DNA of 64,000 nt from Mya arenaria (Eukaryota > Mollusca > Bivalvia > Myida > Myidae): the NCBI RefSeq assembly GCF_026914265.1, contig NC_069130.1, forward strand, positions 41,904,429-41,968,428, given 5' to 3'. A program made the position numbers and the translations under genes. Shown here one piece after another: positions 35,680 through 47,206 of this stretch; position 1 is the first letter of the stretch; every line of letters starts with the position of its first letter. The notes below the pieces were generated by a model, which worked only from the letters and a program-made list of their open reading frames with translations, ran no database searches and was not told the DNA's origin.

Positions 35680-35805
35680 TTGGTCATTCATTAACGTTAT
35701 ATGTCGTGTGTAGTGACGTCACAGAATACTCAAGGCATGCCTCTTCACCAGCAGAATGCATACGACAACTTACGTCACAGATTAGACGGCTCAATGAGCT
35801 ACGAT

Positions 35806-35827
35806 TAGCTGTCAAATTTGTCAGCTA
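35806..35827 (+). other. Conserved 3' UTR palindrome of copy 6
   Basis: TAGCTGTCAAATTTG followed by TCAGCTA is a 22-nt palindrome with a single symmetric mismatch. It sits where the AGCTG/CAGCT hairpin of copies 2, 3 and 4 occurs. Copy 7 has it at 42875-42896 with one base changed. Confidence 0.5.
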
Positions 35828-36469
35828 GAAGAGGGCGACAATCTGTGGCACTGGTCACGGAGAAGCATTTAGACCGGGTCTTGGACAAATTATGATGAAC
35901 TACGCCAGTTCTGAGATAAGTGATTTAACGGCACTTCTATCGAAAAAAATCCATAGCATTTATAAAAAAAGTACATAATGCATAATGGAAATGATACTGT
36001 ATATGTATTGTTTTTCTTTCACTTTCTTTCTTGCTTTCTATTCCGAAACTGTTAAATTATACAGAATAATTTATTTATTATGTGTAAGTTCTTTGTGCTT
36101 TGTTTTGTTAGTGACATGTTTTATTGTTATATATGTTTATGAATAAAGATTATATTTTAAGTTTGTCATCACTTTTTAAATATACTTTAAGGAGCTATGG
36201 TATCAATTCTAACTGTGAATGTCACCTTGCTAAACAAGCCAACAAACTACTTTAAAAACTTGAATAGCATGCATGCAATAAGTGGGGAATGTACCAACTT
36301 AGATGTGCGGGAATGCACCAACTAGAAAGTAATATCACTATCAGTAGTAGTTACTGTTTATGTTGGGTCTTCTGAACAAACCTGTGCCGATATAAATGTA
36401 GCTTAGTGTTTAGCGCGAAATGACTCTATATTAGCCAGTGCTCATTCGCGAACCGCTTATTATCAAGAT

Positions 36470-36935
36470 TTGGACTACGAGTATCATCTCATTCACTGGA
36501 AATAGAGACTGGTCGATATACTTATATTAACAGAGAAAACAGAAAATGTAAACTTTGTTCACATGACATTTTGGAGTCTGAATATCATTTTCTACTTTGT
36601 TGTACAGCCTATTCAGACCTTAGACAAAAATATCGTATTAAATTTAATTGGCCAAATATGGCTAAATTTAAATATTTGATGTCAGTAAAGAGGGATTTAT
36701 TTTTACAGAACTTAGTTTATATATGGTGCTTTGAAATTAAGCTGCTTCTACTGGTTATATTTTCGTATATATTAATAGATTATTGCCTTTGTAAATAAAT
36801 ATGTAAGGTCATCACATGATTGCTTTATTATTATACTTTTGTGTTTTGGCCATAAGTAGATAGTTTGTAAATGGCCAAAGGCGAGCATGCCGATTCGCCA
36901 ATAAACTCTTGAATTATAAAATTATAGTATAATTC
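36470..36935 (+). mobile_element. 5'-truncated LINE 3' fragment
   Basis: It encodes a C-terminal zinc knuckle (CKLCSHDILESEYHFLLCC, then YSDLRQKYRIKFNW) and ends in a 3' UTR with GGCCAAAGGC...ATGCCGATTCGCCAATAAA. This resembles the 3' UTR of LINE 2 (43524-47206). The same fragment follows copy 7 at 47214-47690, so it predates that duplication. Confidence 0.75.
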
Positions 36936-37429
36936 ACATTAAAGACTAAATGTAATTTTGATAATAAGCGATTCATTTAGAATCCGTCCAGCAATTATAT
37001 TGACGTAATCAGTTAATATATGTATATTTCAGTTTGGCTTCTTTTAAATTGCGAAAAAATAACACGAAAAACAGACGGGTAAATGTGTGTTATTTGTATC
37101 ATTTTAAAGCATTGCTAAATTTGCTAATATCACACAACACATCATTTATTTGGCGCATAATGTTTTGAATTAAGACGGCGATACCGAATGTAAAAAAATA
37201 CGATAATGAATTCTGAGTTTTTCGCATTTTTATTTCAATGACAAACCAAAAAACGTTTGGACGACGATTGGCGACTAAGTTCTTAACAAGACAATCTTTT
37301 ATCGACGAATGGAACCTTATAAAAATCCATTAGTTGACTGAAACTGGAGAAACAACGGCAGCTTCTATACTATTTCTAGTGTTGCTGGTTTATTAGTTGT
37401 TGTTATGTTCCTGTGCTCAATATTTGAAA
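36936..37429. other. Unit spacer, no gene
   Basis: Repeated at 47700-48200 and, more diverged, at 52875-53280. No open frame is conserved between the copies. Confidence 0.5.
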
Positions 37430-37680
37430 GGCCAAGACTGTTCAGACGCCACTGAATCATCTCAAATGCAGCCCAATTAGACCTTTCATCAACCAATTAG
37501 ACATTGACAATCAGATGAGTGATTATTGTTTGACAATAATGTTTGCCAGATTGTGATGAAACTTTTACATGGTATAGAACCCAGAGCAATATTCATGGCG
37601 ACGGTGCAGATGAAAAAGATTACTATTGACATAACTAATCGTGTCTGAAAATCTGAGATAATTCAAGTCAGAGTCAAAAA
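37430..37680 (-). promoter_or_regulatory. Orphan upstream module (B type) in unit 6
   Basis: Minus-strand orientation, with a core (CCCAGAGCAATATTCATGGC on +) and a CCAATTAGACCTTTCATCAA block. There is no TATA box or exon toward 36.9 kb. The same element recurs at 48200-48440 and 61040-61260, each time before the 29-bp satellite. Confidence 0.5.
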
Positions 37681-38124
37681 TTATTAATTTTATTTCTTGT
37701 ATGATAAAACCACGACAAACTTCTCGTAATTCAAAAATGTCTGGAATTAGTATGAGACTAAACATTATAATAAAATGGCGGATCTCATTAATATGAATAT
37801 TAGTCCAAGCCGACACCAATGCTTGATATTTTTTATCAATAAATATAAGAGTTATAGGTCCGTGGATTCATAAATTTTATAATTAAATAAGTCCGATCAA
37901 ATTACAGTGAAAAACAGTGCCCAGATGGTCCTTACTCAACCATCTTCAGTAATCAGCCCATAACTTGGGTCATTCCTAATAATATGGACATACTTATAGC
38001 AAACATTGGAGACAAGTTAATATATAACACCAAATAATTATAGCCTTAGCTAAGAGGTTTCCCCGAATTATGTCTTTCATGATACGTTAGTATGAGCTTT
38101 GCCATCATTTATTAACCTGCGCTG

Positions 38125-39715
38125 CATCGTTCAGAGTCCATCTGGACTATGGCGTCCAAAATACGATAGCCTGGGCCCTTCCGTTCGTGATGCGTTTACC
38201 TGGGCTCTTCCGTTCGTAATACGTTTACCTGGGCCCTTCCGTTCGAGATACGTTACCTGGGCTCTTCCGTTTGTAAGACGCTTATCTGGGCCCTTCCGTC
38301 CGTGATAAGTTAAACAGGGCCCTTCCTTTCGTAAAAAGTTAAACAGGGCCCTTCCTTTCGTGAAACGTTTACCTGGGCCCTTCCGTTTGTGATACGTTGA
38401 CCTGGGTGCTTCCGTTGGTAATACGTTTAACTGGGCGATAACGTTCGTGATACGTTTACTCGTTTACCTGGGTGCTTCCGTTCGTTATACGTTTACCTGG
38501 GCGCTTCCGTTCGTGATGCGTTTATCTAGGCTCTGTCGTGCATGATACGTTTACCTTGGCGCTTCCGTGCTTGATACGTTTACCTGGGCGCTTCCGTTCG
38601 TGATACGTTTACCTGAGCACTTCCGTTCGTGATGCGTTTATCTAGGCTCTGTCGTTCATGATGCGTTTATCTAGGCTCTGTCGTTCATGATGCTTTTATC
38701 TAGGCTCTGTCGTTCATGATGCTTTTAACTAGGCTCTGTCGTTGGTGGTGCGTTTATTTAGGCTCTGTCGTTCATGATGCGTTTATCTAGGCTCTGTCGT
38801 TCATGATGCGTTTATCTAGGCTCTGTCGTTCATGATGCTTTTATCTAGGCTCTGTCGTTTATGATGCGTTAATCTAGGCTCTGTCGTTCATGATGCGTTT
38901 ATCTAGGCTCTGTCGTTCATGATGCGTTTATCTAGGCTCTGTCGTGCATGACAGTTTACCTGGGCGTTTCCGTGCGTGATGCGTTTACCTGGGCGCTTCC
39001 GTTCGTGACACGTTTACCTGGGCGCTTCCGTTCGTGAAACGTTTATATGGCTCTGTCGTTCATGATACGTTTACCTTGGCGCTTTCGTTCGTGATACGTT
39101 TACCTGAGCGCTTCCGTTCGTGATACGTTTACCTGGGCGCTTCCGTTCGTGATGCGTCTATCTAGGCTCTGTCGTTCACGATGCGTTTATCTAGGCTCTG
39201 TCGTGCATAATGCGTTTATCTAGGCTCTGTCGTTCATCATGCGTTTATCTAGGCTCTGTCGTTCGTGATGCGTTTATCTAGGCTCTGTCGTTCATGATAC
39301 GTTTACCTTGGCGCTTCCGTTCATGATACGTTTATCTAGGCTTTTTCGTTAATGATGCGTTTATCTAGGTACTGTCGTTCATGGTGCGTTTATCTAGGCT
39401 CTGTCATTCGTGATGCGTTTATCTATGCTCTGTCGTTCATGATACGTTTACCTGGGCACTTCATTTCATGATACGTTTATCTAGGCTCTGTGGTTTATGA
39501 TACGTTTACTTGGGCACTTCCGTGCGTGATGCGTTTATCTAGGTTCTGTCGTTCGTGATGCGTTTATCTAGGCTCTGTCGTTCATGATACGTTTACCTGG
39601 GCACTTCCGTTCGTGATGAGTTTATCTAGGCTCTGTCGTTCGTGATACGTTTACCTGGGCACTTCCGTGCGTGTTGCGTTTATCTAGGCTCTGTCGTTCA
39701 TGATACGTTCACCTG
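38125..39715. repeat. 29-bp satellite, about 55 copies
   Basis: Two interleaved variants: CCGTTCGTGATACGTTTACC with TGGGCGCTT, and CGTTCATGATGCGTTTATC with TAGGCTCTGT. Both are 29 bp and differ at a few fixed positions. Runs of one variant alternate with runs of the other. The equivalent arrays in other units are at 48880-48980 (about 3 copies) and 61690-62700 (about 34). Confidence 0.9.
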
Positions 39716-40429
39716 TAATATTTGTCGTGAGTCTTTATCCTCAAATTTCAAACACATTATTCAAACAATACCCTTTAAACATTTTTTGGATGTTAAATAC
39801 TTTTTGAACAGTCTTTGCAAATTAAACTCCTGGCTCCAATATCATAAAAATACTAAGGTCAAATCTAATTCTACAGCAAAGACTAAGTTTGAGTATTTTT
39901 CAAACAACATTGAGTTGTACTCAATTGCATTTAATGCTGTAGAAAAAATCTTAGGAATCTTGACCAAAGTGATCAATGAACATAGTCAATACGAGAAAGC
40001 AATTTTAAAGGTGTGAACAACATATAAGGGTTTTAATACCTTTTGATTCTATGCAGTAAAATGAGTTGAGACTGAGATTGAGATATGACTTAAGTATTTA
40101 TGTGCTATTTCGTCCTGTAAAATACCAAAACAGCAAAAATATTATTAATAAAATTACAAAACAAAACACTTAATTCAAATTTCTACGATATGATATCAAG
40201 CTTTTGATTTTAGCACAATTAGTAGCAAAAAATATCGTTTATTTTTTTGTTTAAAAACAAACAAACCCCATTTGAAAACATATATTGCCGGTCGTAATAT
40301 ATCATTTATAAACGTTTCAAAAAATGACCTTTTCTACCCACTTCATAAAACTACTATTACTTTGAAAGATAATATTAGCAAAAGACTATGCATATCATCT
40401 TTTTCTGGTTTCTGTCTGCATGTCTTCTA
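39716..40429 (+). repeat. Shared pre-promoter spacer of copy 7
   Basis: Nearly identical to 48980-49660. It contains an AAAATCTTAGGAATCTTGAC block, AGTTGAGACTGAGATTGAGA and A-rich DNA. The open frame here (39642-40016) is not kept in 27.8-28.2 kb, so I do not treat it as a gene. Confidence 0.55.
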
Positions 40430-40830
40430 ATGACAATAAAGTTTATATCGATACAATCTAATATTCTACTAATCTTATCTCATTAAAAGTCTCTTTCATC
40501 TTAAACATCGCCATGAATATTGCTCTTGGTCCAATACCTTATTAAACTTTCATCACAATCAGACAAACAATATTGTCCAGCAATAATCACTCATCAGATT
40601 GTCAATGGTTAACACTAATTGTTTGATGGGCCGCTAATTGGAATTCATTTGAGGTGTTCAGCGGCCATCACAGTGTTGACCTGAGCGATTCAAATAGTCC
40701 ACCCCTTAGTGAACGGCTGAAATATCTGCACACATTTGACATATAAAAACTTGGCGATCTCCAGAGCTTCATTAGATCCTTTCCAATCTTGTTCGTGTAT
40801 ACAGCTTCAACTTTACTGCTTTATTTCAAC
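40430..40830 (+). promoter_or_regulatory. Promoter module of Cdc25 copy 7
   Basis: Same blocks as copy 6, with a TATAAAAA box at 40742-40749, 89 nt before the ATG. The core here has TTATTAAACTTTC instead of TTGTAAAAGTTTC. Confidence 0.6.
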
Positions 40831-42487
40831 ATGCCTCCTCACAGTTTGGATTTTTGTTCCGTATCGCCTTTGGCCCTCCGGTATGTATTAAAGTAAATAC
40901 ATTTGCATACATCATTTAGATTTTACTGATTAAAACTCTCATTAAAATACGGGATTTCGTACTTCAGACATGACAAGACATAACTTGCGAAACACAGCAC
41001 TCTATCAAAGTTTTATTCAATCTTATACAAACTGGCATTCAATACTGCCAGATTATTGGCAAAATCGGCATTAAATATTTATATATTTTTAAATACATCT
41101 GAGGTTCTATGCTTACACCGAGTTCGTTAGACACGGTCGTTAACATATTATCTATGGTCAAAAAAGCAGTACAAAGACTTAAATAAAATTGAGTCTTTTT
41201 GTGAATTTTTCAGTGTAGTATTTTATTAAAGTCACTATGTTTCCGTTGCTAAAGGGACAATTCTTTAATTATAGAAAGAAGCTGTTATTTGATGAAGGAA
41301 ACACTACTGCCGAAAATGAAAATCAAGTTGAGAAATTATTCACCAAGAACTTCGAAGAATGTTCGTCAGACGTCACCACCGCTCAACAGGAACGAAAAAG
41401 ACGCAGAACAGCTGAAAACACACCCACGTCACCGAAACATGATTACGTCATCGTAGCCGATTCATCCGTGAGTGACGTTATTCGGGCTGTTGAACGGTTG
41501 TCGACACATTCTGACCTCGTGGCCGACGGGTCACGTAATAACGCTCTGCCGACAATTGCGGGCAAACACAAAGACCTCAAGGCCATTGCATCTGAAACGG
41601 TAAGATTATTGTTATGTTTAATATCGTGTACTGAATTGTTAAGGGCGTTGGTACTTTAAATTTTCGCCCAAACTGAATAACTTTTGTTCGTGCACACATT
41701 AGTATAATCAATTTCATAATCAATGTATCATATTTTATATGTTCGTTTTAGTATCATGAAATAGTGTAATGAGTAAAGGTGTCCTGGATATCCTCATTAA
41801 ACAATGCTTTAATCTTCCAGATGACTGCGGTACTAAACGGCGACTACGACCACCATATTGATCACGTGACTGTCATAGACTGCAGATACCCGTACGAGTT
41901 CGATGGAGGTCATATCAGGGGTGCCATTAATCTCTACACGAAGGACGCCGTCCAGAACTTTCTCAACGAGACTAGGACGTCATCAGATAAGAATCACGTG
42001 ATCGTTTTCCACTGCGAGTTCTCATCAGAACGAGGTCCAAAGATGTACCGCCATCTTAGATCACTGGATCGTGACTTGAACCAGGATTCGTACCCGCGAC
42101 TGAACTTTCCAGAGGTTTACCTCTTGGAGGGCGGATACAAGGCGTTTTACCAGCAGTACGAGGTAATGTATGTTTAACTTGTTGATAAGAATGAGCAATG
42201 TGGTGTTAAACGGTCAGATATATTTAAGGGTGATTTAAGGAAGCGTGATTTAAGTGTGTATCATTATTTGTTCTGTTGTTAAATCATTTCATGCGTAAAA
42301 TAATGTGACCATTCTGTTATTGCAGAACCATTGCTTCCCCCAGCGGTATGTCCCCATGTTGCACGAGGAGCACGCAAAAGACTTACGTCACTTCCGGGTC
42401 AAGTCCAAGTCCTGGGCAGCAGGTGATAAACCGCGTCACAGGTCACGTGTGGATAAAACGGGGAGAACCTTCCGACTCGCTTTCTGA
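40831..42487 (+). CDS. Cdc25-like phosphatase, copy 7 (type II, intact)
   Basis: Exons 40831-40880 (or to 40892 with a weaker GTAAAT donor), 41275-41599, 41821-42162 and 42326-42487 give about 292 aa. It is almost identical to copy 6. Visible changes are MPPHS for MPPQS, KHDYVIVADSSVS for QHDDVIVADSPVS (removing one Ser-Pro site), and NETRTSS for NETVTSS. Active site HCEFSSERGP and C-terminal FRVKSKSWAAGDK are unchanged. The introns are near-identical too, so the duplication is recent or maintained by gene conversion. AATAAA lies at 43211-43216. A tRNA-Val gene on the opposite strand sits in the 3' flank. Confidence 0.9.
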
Positions 42488-42679
42488 TTGGTCATTCATT
42501 AACGTTATATGTCGTGTGTAGTGACGTCACAGAATACTCAAGGCATGCCTCTTCACTAGCAGAATGGATACGACAATATACGTCACAGATTAGACATCAT
42601 AAACATCGCCGGGAGACAGATCAGTAAACTTCAGAACTGTATTTTTTACAAATAAATAGGTGATTGTAAAAAAAACCAC

Positions 42680-42752
42680 TGGTTCCGCTGGGGCTCGAAC
42701 CCAGGACCTTCTGCGTGTAAAGCAGACGTGATAACCACTACACTACGGAACC
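42680..42752 (-). tRNA. tRNA-Val (anticodon UAC)
   Basis: A 73-nt cloverleaf with a perfect 7-bp acceptor stem (GGTTCCG/CGGAACC) and discriminator A. The D arm is GTGTAGTGGTTATCAC, the anticodon arm TCTGC TTTACAC GCAGA, and the T arm CTGGG TTCGAGC CCCAG. There is no intron. A T8 terminator follows (42668-42675 on +). The body closely matches the usual animal tRNA-Val(UAC). It lies in a roughly 260-bp insert flanked by two copies (42549-42594 and 42812-42857) of a segment present once in unit 6. Confidence 0.95.
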
Positions 42753-42874
42753 GGATATGATATGATATGTATGTAAAGCACATTATACGTTGATGCGTTG
42801 ACATCTGTCGTCTTCACCAGCAGAATGCATACGACAAATAACGTCACAGATTAGACGGCTCAATGCGCTACGAT

Positions 42875-42896
42875 TGGCTGTCAAATTTGTCAGCTA
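42875..42896 (+). other. Conserved 3' UTR palindrome of copy 7
   Basis: TGGCTGTCAAATTTG followed by TCAGCTA: the copy 6 palindrome with A to G in the left arm, replacing an A-T pair by a G-T wobble in RNA. Confidence 0.45.
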
Positions 42897-43728
42897 GAAG
42901 AGGGCGACAATCTGTGGCACTGGTCACGGAGAAGCATTTAGACCGTGTCTTGGACAAAATATGATGAACTACGCCAGTTCTGAGATAAGTGATTTAACGG
43001 CACTTCTATCGAAAAAAATCCATAGCATTTATAAAAAAAGTACATAATGCATAATGGAAATGATACTGTATATGTATTGTTTTTCTTTCACTTTCTTTCT
43101 TGCTTTCTATTCCGAAACTGTTAAATTATACAGAATAATTTATTTATTATGTGTAAGTTCTTTGTGCTTTGTTTTGTTAGTGACATGTTTTATTGTTATA
43201 TATGTTTATGAATAAAGATGATATTTTAAGTTTGTCATCACTTTTAAATATACTTTAAGGAGCTATGGTGTCACTACTAACTGTGAATGTCACCTTGCTA
43301 AACAAGCCAACAAACTACTTTAAAAACTTGAATAGCATGCATGCAATAAGTGGGGAATGTAACAACTTAGATGTGCGGGAATGCACCAACTAGAAAGTAA
43401 TATCACTATCAGTAGTAGTTACGGTGTTCTGAACAAACCTGTGCCGATATAAATGTAGCTTAGTGTTTAGCGCGAAATGACTCTATATTAGCCGTGCTCA
43501 TTCGCGAACCGCTTATTATCAAGTTTCAAGTTTCAAAATTTATTGGCAGATCGGCATAGAATAGCCTTTGGCCATTAACAACATAAATATGGCAAAAACA
43601 TAAATCAACTATAAAAAGTAACGGAATAATAATAAATATACATCATGTAATTAAATATGAAAATATAAATTGTTAAACACTTAGAAGGAAAAAGCAGAAA
43701 TTAACAAAAGTTAACATAAGGAGGATTA

Positions 43729-46700
43729 CTATTGTACAAGGAAAGTATTTCTTAAATTCATGGCTTCTTTAATGTAGATTGCTATCTTAGTTTGTCTTTT
43801 GCTTAACATTAGTCGTTTAAACATATTTAAATTTGGCCATGATATATTTCCTAGATATTTTAAGCGTAAGAGTCTAAATTTACTACAGCATAATACAAAA
43901 TGGTATTCATTTTCTATAACATTAGCGTTACAGCATTTGCAAAGTCTGTTTTCTCTTGCAATACCGGTGTATCTGCCGACTTCAATTTCTAACTTGTGAG
44001 CAGACAATCTCATGGAAGAAAAATGTTTGCGTAAATTATCGTTTTCAATTCTATCAAGATATTCTTCGTATTCAAAATTTGTTTTCAGTGAGCAATATGT
44101 TTCTAATTTAGTCATGCTATTTATCGATCCACGCCAATCTTGGATAAACTGGTCACGGAGTCTAGCTTTTAACAAAGGAAAGTATTCGGCATTTACATCA
44201 AAATTATCAGTAAGAAAATTTAATCCTAAATGGTTTATAATAGATTTCATCTTAGTCGCCCAGCATGGGCCATTAATATTATTACACTGATCGAGATACA
44301 TATAATTCATCGGAGAGTCACCATTTTTCATAATCTTTAACCAGAATTTGATTGCCCTTTCCTTGCAAACGACAGATAATGGTATTTCCCCAAATTCACC
44401 GTATACAGCATAGTTAGGAGTCTGTTTTTTTACACAAAGTAAATGCTTTAAAAATCGAACTTGCAGTTTATCAACTTCTTTAAAATTATAAACTCCCCAG
44501 ACTTCTGACCCGTATACAAGAATAGGCACAATCATAGTATTGAACAACGATAACTTGGTCTTGACATCTAATTTGACTCGATCGAACAAAATCAGGAGAC
44601 TATTATATGCCCTAAGAGCTTGATCATGTAATATCTTAACAGCACTAGACATATTGCCTGAATACATAAAATTAATACCTAAGTACGTAAAATTATCAAC
44701 AACTTCAATAGTCTCATTATTTATAAAGAACTCAATATTTCTATATTGCTTCCTTTTTTCAAATATACAAACTTTTGTTTTGTTAACATTAATTTTCAAA
44801 CCCCATTTGATAGAGTAATGAAAAATAGAGTTAATTTGAGCTTGGAGACTGGCTGCATCAGTAGTAAAAAGCACAATATCATCAGCAAATAGTATCATAT
44901 ACATAGATAACAGTTCAAGGTCTTTAGTACAGAGTGAGTTGAAATCAATATTTTCATATATATCATTTATAAATAATATAAATAAAAGGGGAGATAAAGG
45001 CTCCCCCTGTTTCAAACCGATTGTAACATCAAACATTTGAGAATAGCTATTGTCTCTAGCTATTTTTATACAGGATTGGATGTCGCTATATATACACTTG
45101 ATCATGTTGATCATTTTACAGCTGATACCTGATTTAATCAATTTTACCCATAATGCATCTCTATTAACTGTGTCAAAAGCTCTTTGGTAATCTATGAATG
45201 CGCACCACAGTTTGGAACCTTTGTTAAGGACTTTTTGTATAGAAGCGTGAAGAAGGAAAATTGCATCAGCTGTAGAGTGACCATCTCTAAAACCAAATTG
45301 ACCATCATAATATTTATTGTTATTTTCACACCATTTGTTAATTCGATTTCTTAATATTAGTGAATATATTTTGGCAGTAACATTTACTAGAGTAATGCCT
45401 CTATAATTTGCCGGATTAGTATTGTCTCCCTTTTTAAAAATAGGGACAATTACGCCTTTAGTCCAGCATTTAGGATAAACACAATTATCATATATATAGT
45501 TAAACAGAGTACAAAGATAAGGCGAAATAAAATCGTTACTGTCAATGAAAAAATCCGCAACGTTTCTATCAAAATCACAGGCTTTGTGCCGCTTCAGCGA
45601 CTTTATGGTTTTGACAATTTCTTCTATTGATATTTCGCAGTCGAGAAAATCAATGGAGAGAGTTTCGTCTCTCGATATATTATGGTCTCTAATGTTAAAT
45701 TGACCCTCAGCTTCATTTGAAATGTTTGAAAAATGATCAAAAAACGAATTTTCAGATGCATTAGTGGATGACTTAGCAGAATTGCTGAACTTTTTGATGT
45801 ATTTCCAAAATTTACGAGGTGCTGTTTTACTTAAAGATGATATCTTTTTCTTTTCTGCCCCATAAAATATATGTTTAGCTTTGCGTTTTGTTTTAGAAAA
45901 TTTACTCCTAGCGTTTAAAAACTGTAATTTATTAACATCAGTATGATTATGATCATAAGTGCGTTTCGCAGTCAAGAAATCACGTTTCGCGCTTTTACAG
46001 CTTTCATCAAACCAAGACGCTTTTTTGGTATTTCTGTTTCCGGTAGATTTGCGGCTACGAAAAGTCTTCCCGAAACAATTTAAAGAGATGTCATACATCA
46101 GATTTGAAAAGTTTTGCAGACAATCGTCAATCGAGGATTGATTGGATAATAATTTTGTATTTATATTATCAAACAGCTCAGACTTATTTGTAAGTGATTG
46201 CAAGAAAATGTTTCTTCGGGAAGTATCCCACACAATTTTGTCATATTCATGACAAGTATCATTTATTTCAAGTTCAGTGCAATTTAAAGAAAAATAAACT
46301 GGACAGTGATCCGAGAATTCTGTCAGGTCCATAACATACATTTTATTTATAATTTCATAACTATTGTGATTGCAGATAATATAATCCACAAGACTTGAAG
46401 TTGGTTTATTTCGCCACGATCCGTGAAAAGTACAGTTACCTGCCTCTAAACGGCCATTGAGAATACAAAGATCATTCTCTTTACAAAGTGATAAAAGTCG
46501 TGTGCCAAATTGATTGCATATTTTATCATTATTACGTCTATGTGGTAGGTTATTTGCATTCTGACTATACCCTGGTAAATCAATATATCGGTCAAGGTGT
46601 ATTTCAGGTATATAGTCCGGGAGCTCACCCGTGCGTGAATTTAGGTCACCTGTCAAATACACATCGCCGAGAATCGTGTATTTACGAATACATGAGTTAA

Positions 46701-47130
46701 GCTGATCGAAAAAATCAAATTCAAACAATGTGGAGTTAACATTTCTATAAACATAAGAATCATGCGGAGGAATGTAACATACACAAAAGTAAGCATCACG
46801 GATTGATTTTATCAATTCTTTTTTACATTTAAACCAAATATAACCTTTATCACATAGTTCGATTAGTTCAATGTAATTTTTGTAGCATTCTTTAATATAA
46901 ACAATAACACCACCACTGTGGCGCTTAGCTTTTGAATTAAATTTAGGTCTTGGGCAGTTAAAGTAATCAAAACCTTCAATGGATACATTAGTTATTTTAG
47001 AGTTCCAAGTCTCAGTAAGTAATAGTAGGTCGTAATTAGACACAAAGTTTAAAAAATCTGAATCGTCAAGTTTTGCTTTGATGCCTTGGACATTCCAAAC
47101 TAAAAAAGATAGTTGTGATTGGCCAAGATC
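43729..47130 (-). CDS. LINE 2 ORF2 polyprotein: APE endonuclease, RT and CCHC domain
   Basis: An open frame of about 1,134 codons starting after TAG at 47131-47133. It has no ATG near its start: the frame begins DLGQSQLSFLVWNVQGIK, whose WNVQG is the first endonuclease motif. Others follow: LLLLTETW, LTGDLNSRTG and the closing FSDHCPVYF. The RT core has FKKGDNTNPANYRGITLV, FRDGHSTADAI, IDYQRAFDTVN, GLKQGEPLSPLLF and the catalytic FADDIVLF. Near the C-terminus is the CKCCNANVIENEYHFVLCC knuckle. It nicks DNA and primes reverse transcription in the nucleus. No frameshift or stop is visible. Without ORF1 and a 5' promoter it would need outside transcription. Confidence 0.93.
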   Translation of the reverse strand, partial: DLGQSQLSFLVWNVQGIKAKLDDSDFLNFVSNYDLLLLTETWNSKITNVSIEGFDYFNCPRPKFNSKAKRHSGGVIVYIKECYKNYIELIELCDKGYIWFKCKKELIKSIRDAYFCVCYIPPHDSYVYRNVNSTLFEFDFFDQLNSCIRKYTILGDVYLTGDLNSRTGELPDYIPEIHLDRYIDLPGYSQNANNLPHRRNNDKICNQFGTRLLSLCKENDLCILNGRLEAGNCTFHGSWRNKPTSSLVDYIICNHNSYEIINKMYVMDLTEFSDHCPVYFSLNCTELEINDTCHEYDKIVWDTSRRNIFLQSLTNKSELFDNINTKLLSNQSSIDDCLQNFSNLMYDISLNCFGKTFRSRKSTGNRNTKKASWFDESCKSAKRDFLTAKRTYDHNHTDVNKLQFLNARSKFSKTKRKAKHIFYGAEKKKISSLSKTAPRKFWKYIKKFSNSAKSSTNASENSFFDHFSNISNEAEGQFNIRDHNISRDETLSIDFLDCEISIEEIVKTIKSLKRHKACDFDRNVADFFIDSNDFISPYLCTLFNYIYDNCVYPKCWTKGVIVPIFKKGDNTNPANYRGITLVNVTAKIYSLILRNRINKWCENNNKYYDGQFGFRDGHSTADAIFLLHASIQKVLNKGSKLWCAFIDYQRAFDTVNRDALWVKLIKSGISCKMINMIKCIYSDIQSCIKIARDNSYSQMFDVTIGLKQGEPLSPLLFILFINDIYENIDFNSLCTKDLELLSMYMILFADDIVLFTTDAASLQAQINSIFHYSIKWGLKINVNKTKVCIFEKRKQYRNIEFFINNETIEVVDNFTYLGINFMYSGNMSSAVKILHDQALRAYNSLLILFDRVKLDVKTKLSLFNTMIVPILVYGSEVWGVYNFKEVDKLQVRFLKHLLCVKKQTPNYAVYGEFGEIPLSVVCKERAIKFWLKIMKNGDSPMNYMYLDQCNNINGPCWATKMKSIINHLGLNFLTDNFDVNAEYFPLLKARLRDQFIQDWRGSINSMTKLETYCSLKTNFEYEEYLDRIENDNLRKHFSSMRLSAHKLEIEVGRYTGIARENRLCKCCNANVIENEYHFVLCCSKFRLLRLKYLGNISWPNLNMFKRLMLSKRQTKIAIYIKEAMNLRNTFLVQ

Positions 47131-47206
47131 CTAGCTAAAGCCCGAAGTACGGATAGTTTCAACCGTGTACATTTTGTTGTTAATAAAAAGTTTGTCATAT
47201 GACAGG
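47131..47206 (-). pseudogene. LINE 2 ORF1, last codons only
   Basis: The minus-strand frame reads DKLFINNKMYTV then ETIRTSGFS and stop. This matches the L1-like ORF1 C-terminal pattern seen at the end of LINE 1 ORF1 (YDTLYIDG). The stop is in the same frame as ORF2. Confidence 0.6.

Noticed and set aside
38099-38305. Open frame of 68 codons
   Set aside because: It lies mostly in satellite repeats whose 29-bp period makes open frames by chance; not kept in other units.
38125-39715. Regular 29-bp repeats resembling a CRISPR array
   Set aside because: Repeats are directly contiguous with no unique spacers, in a eukaryotic tandem unit; this is satellite DNA.
39642-40016. 124-codon open frame before copy 7
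   Set aside because: It starts in the satellite and runs through spacer DNA. The copies at 27.8-28.2 kb and inverted at 8.4-8.7 kb do not keep it.
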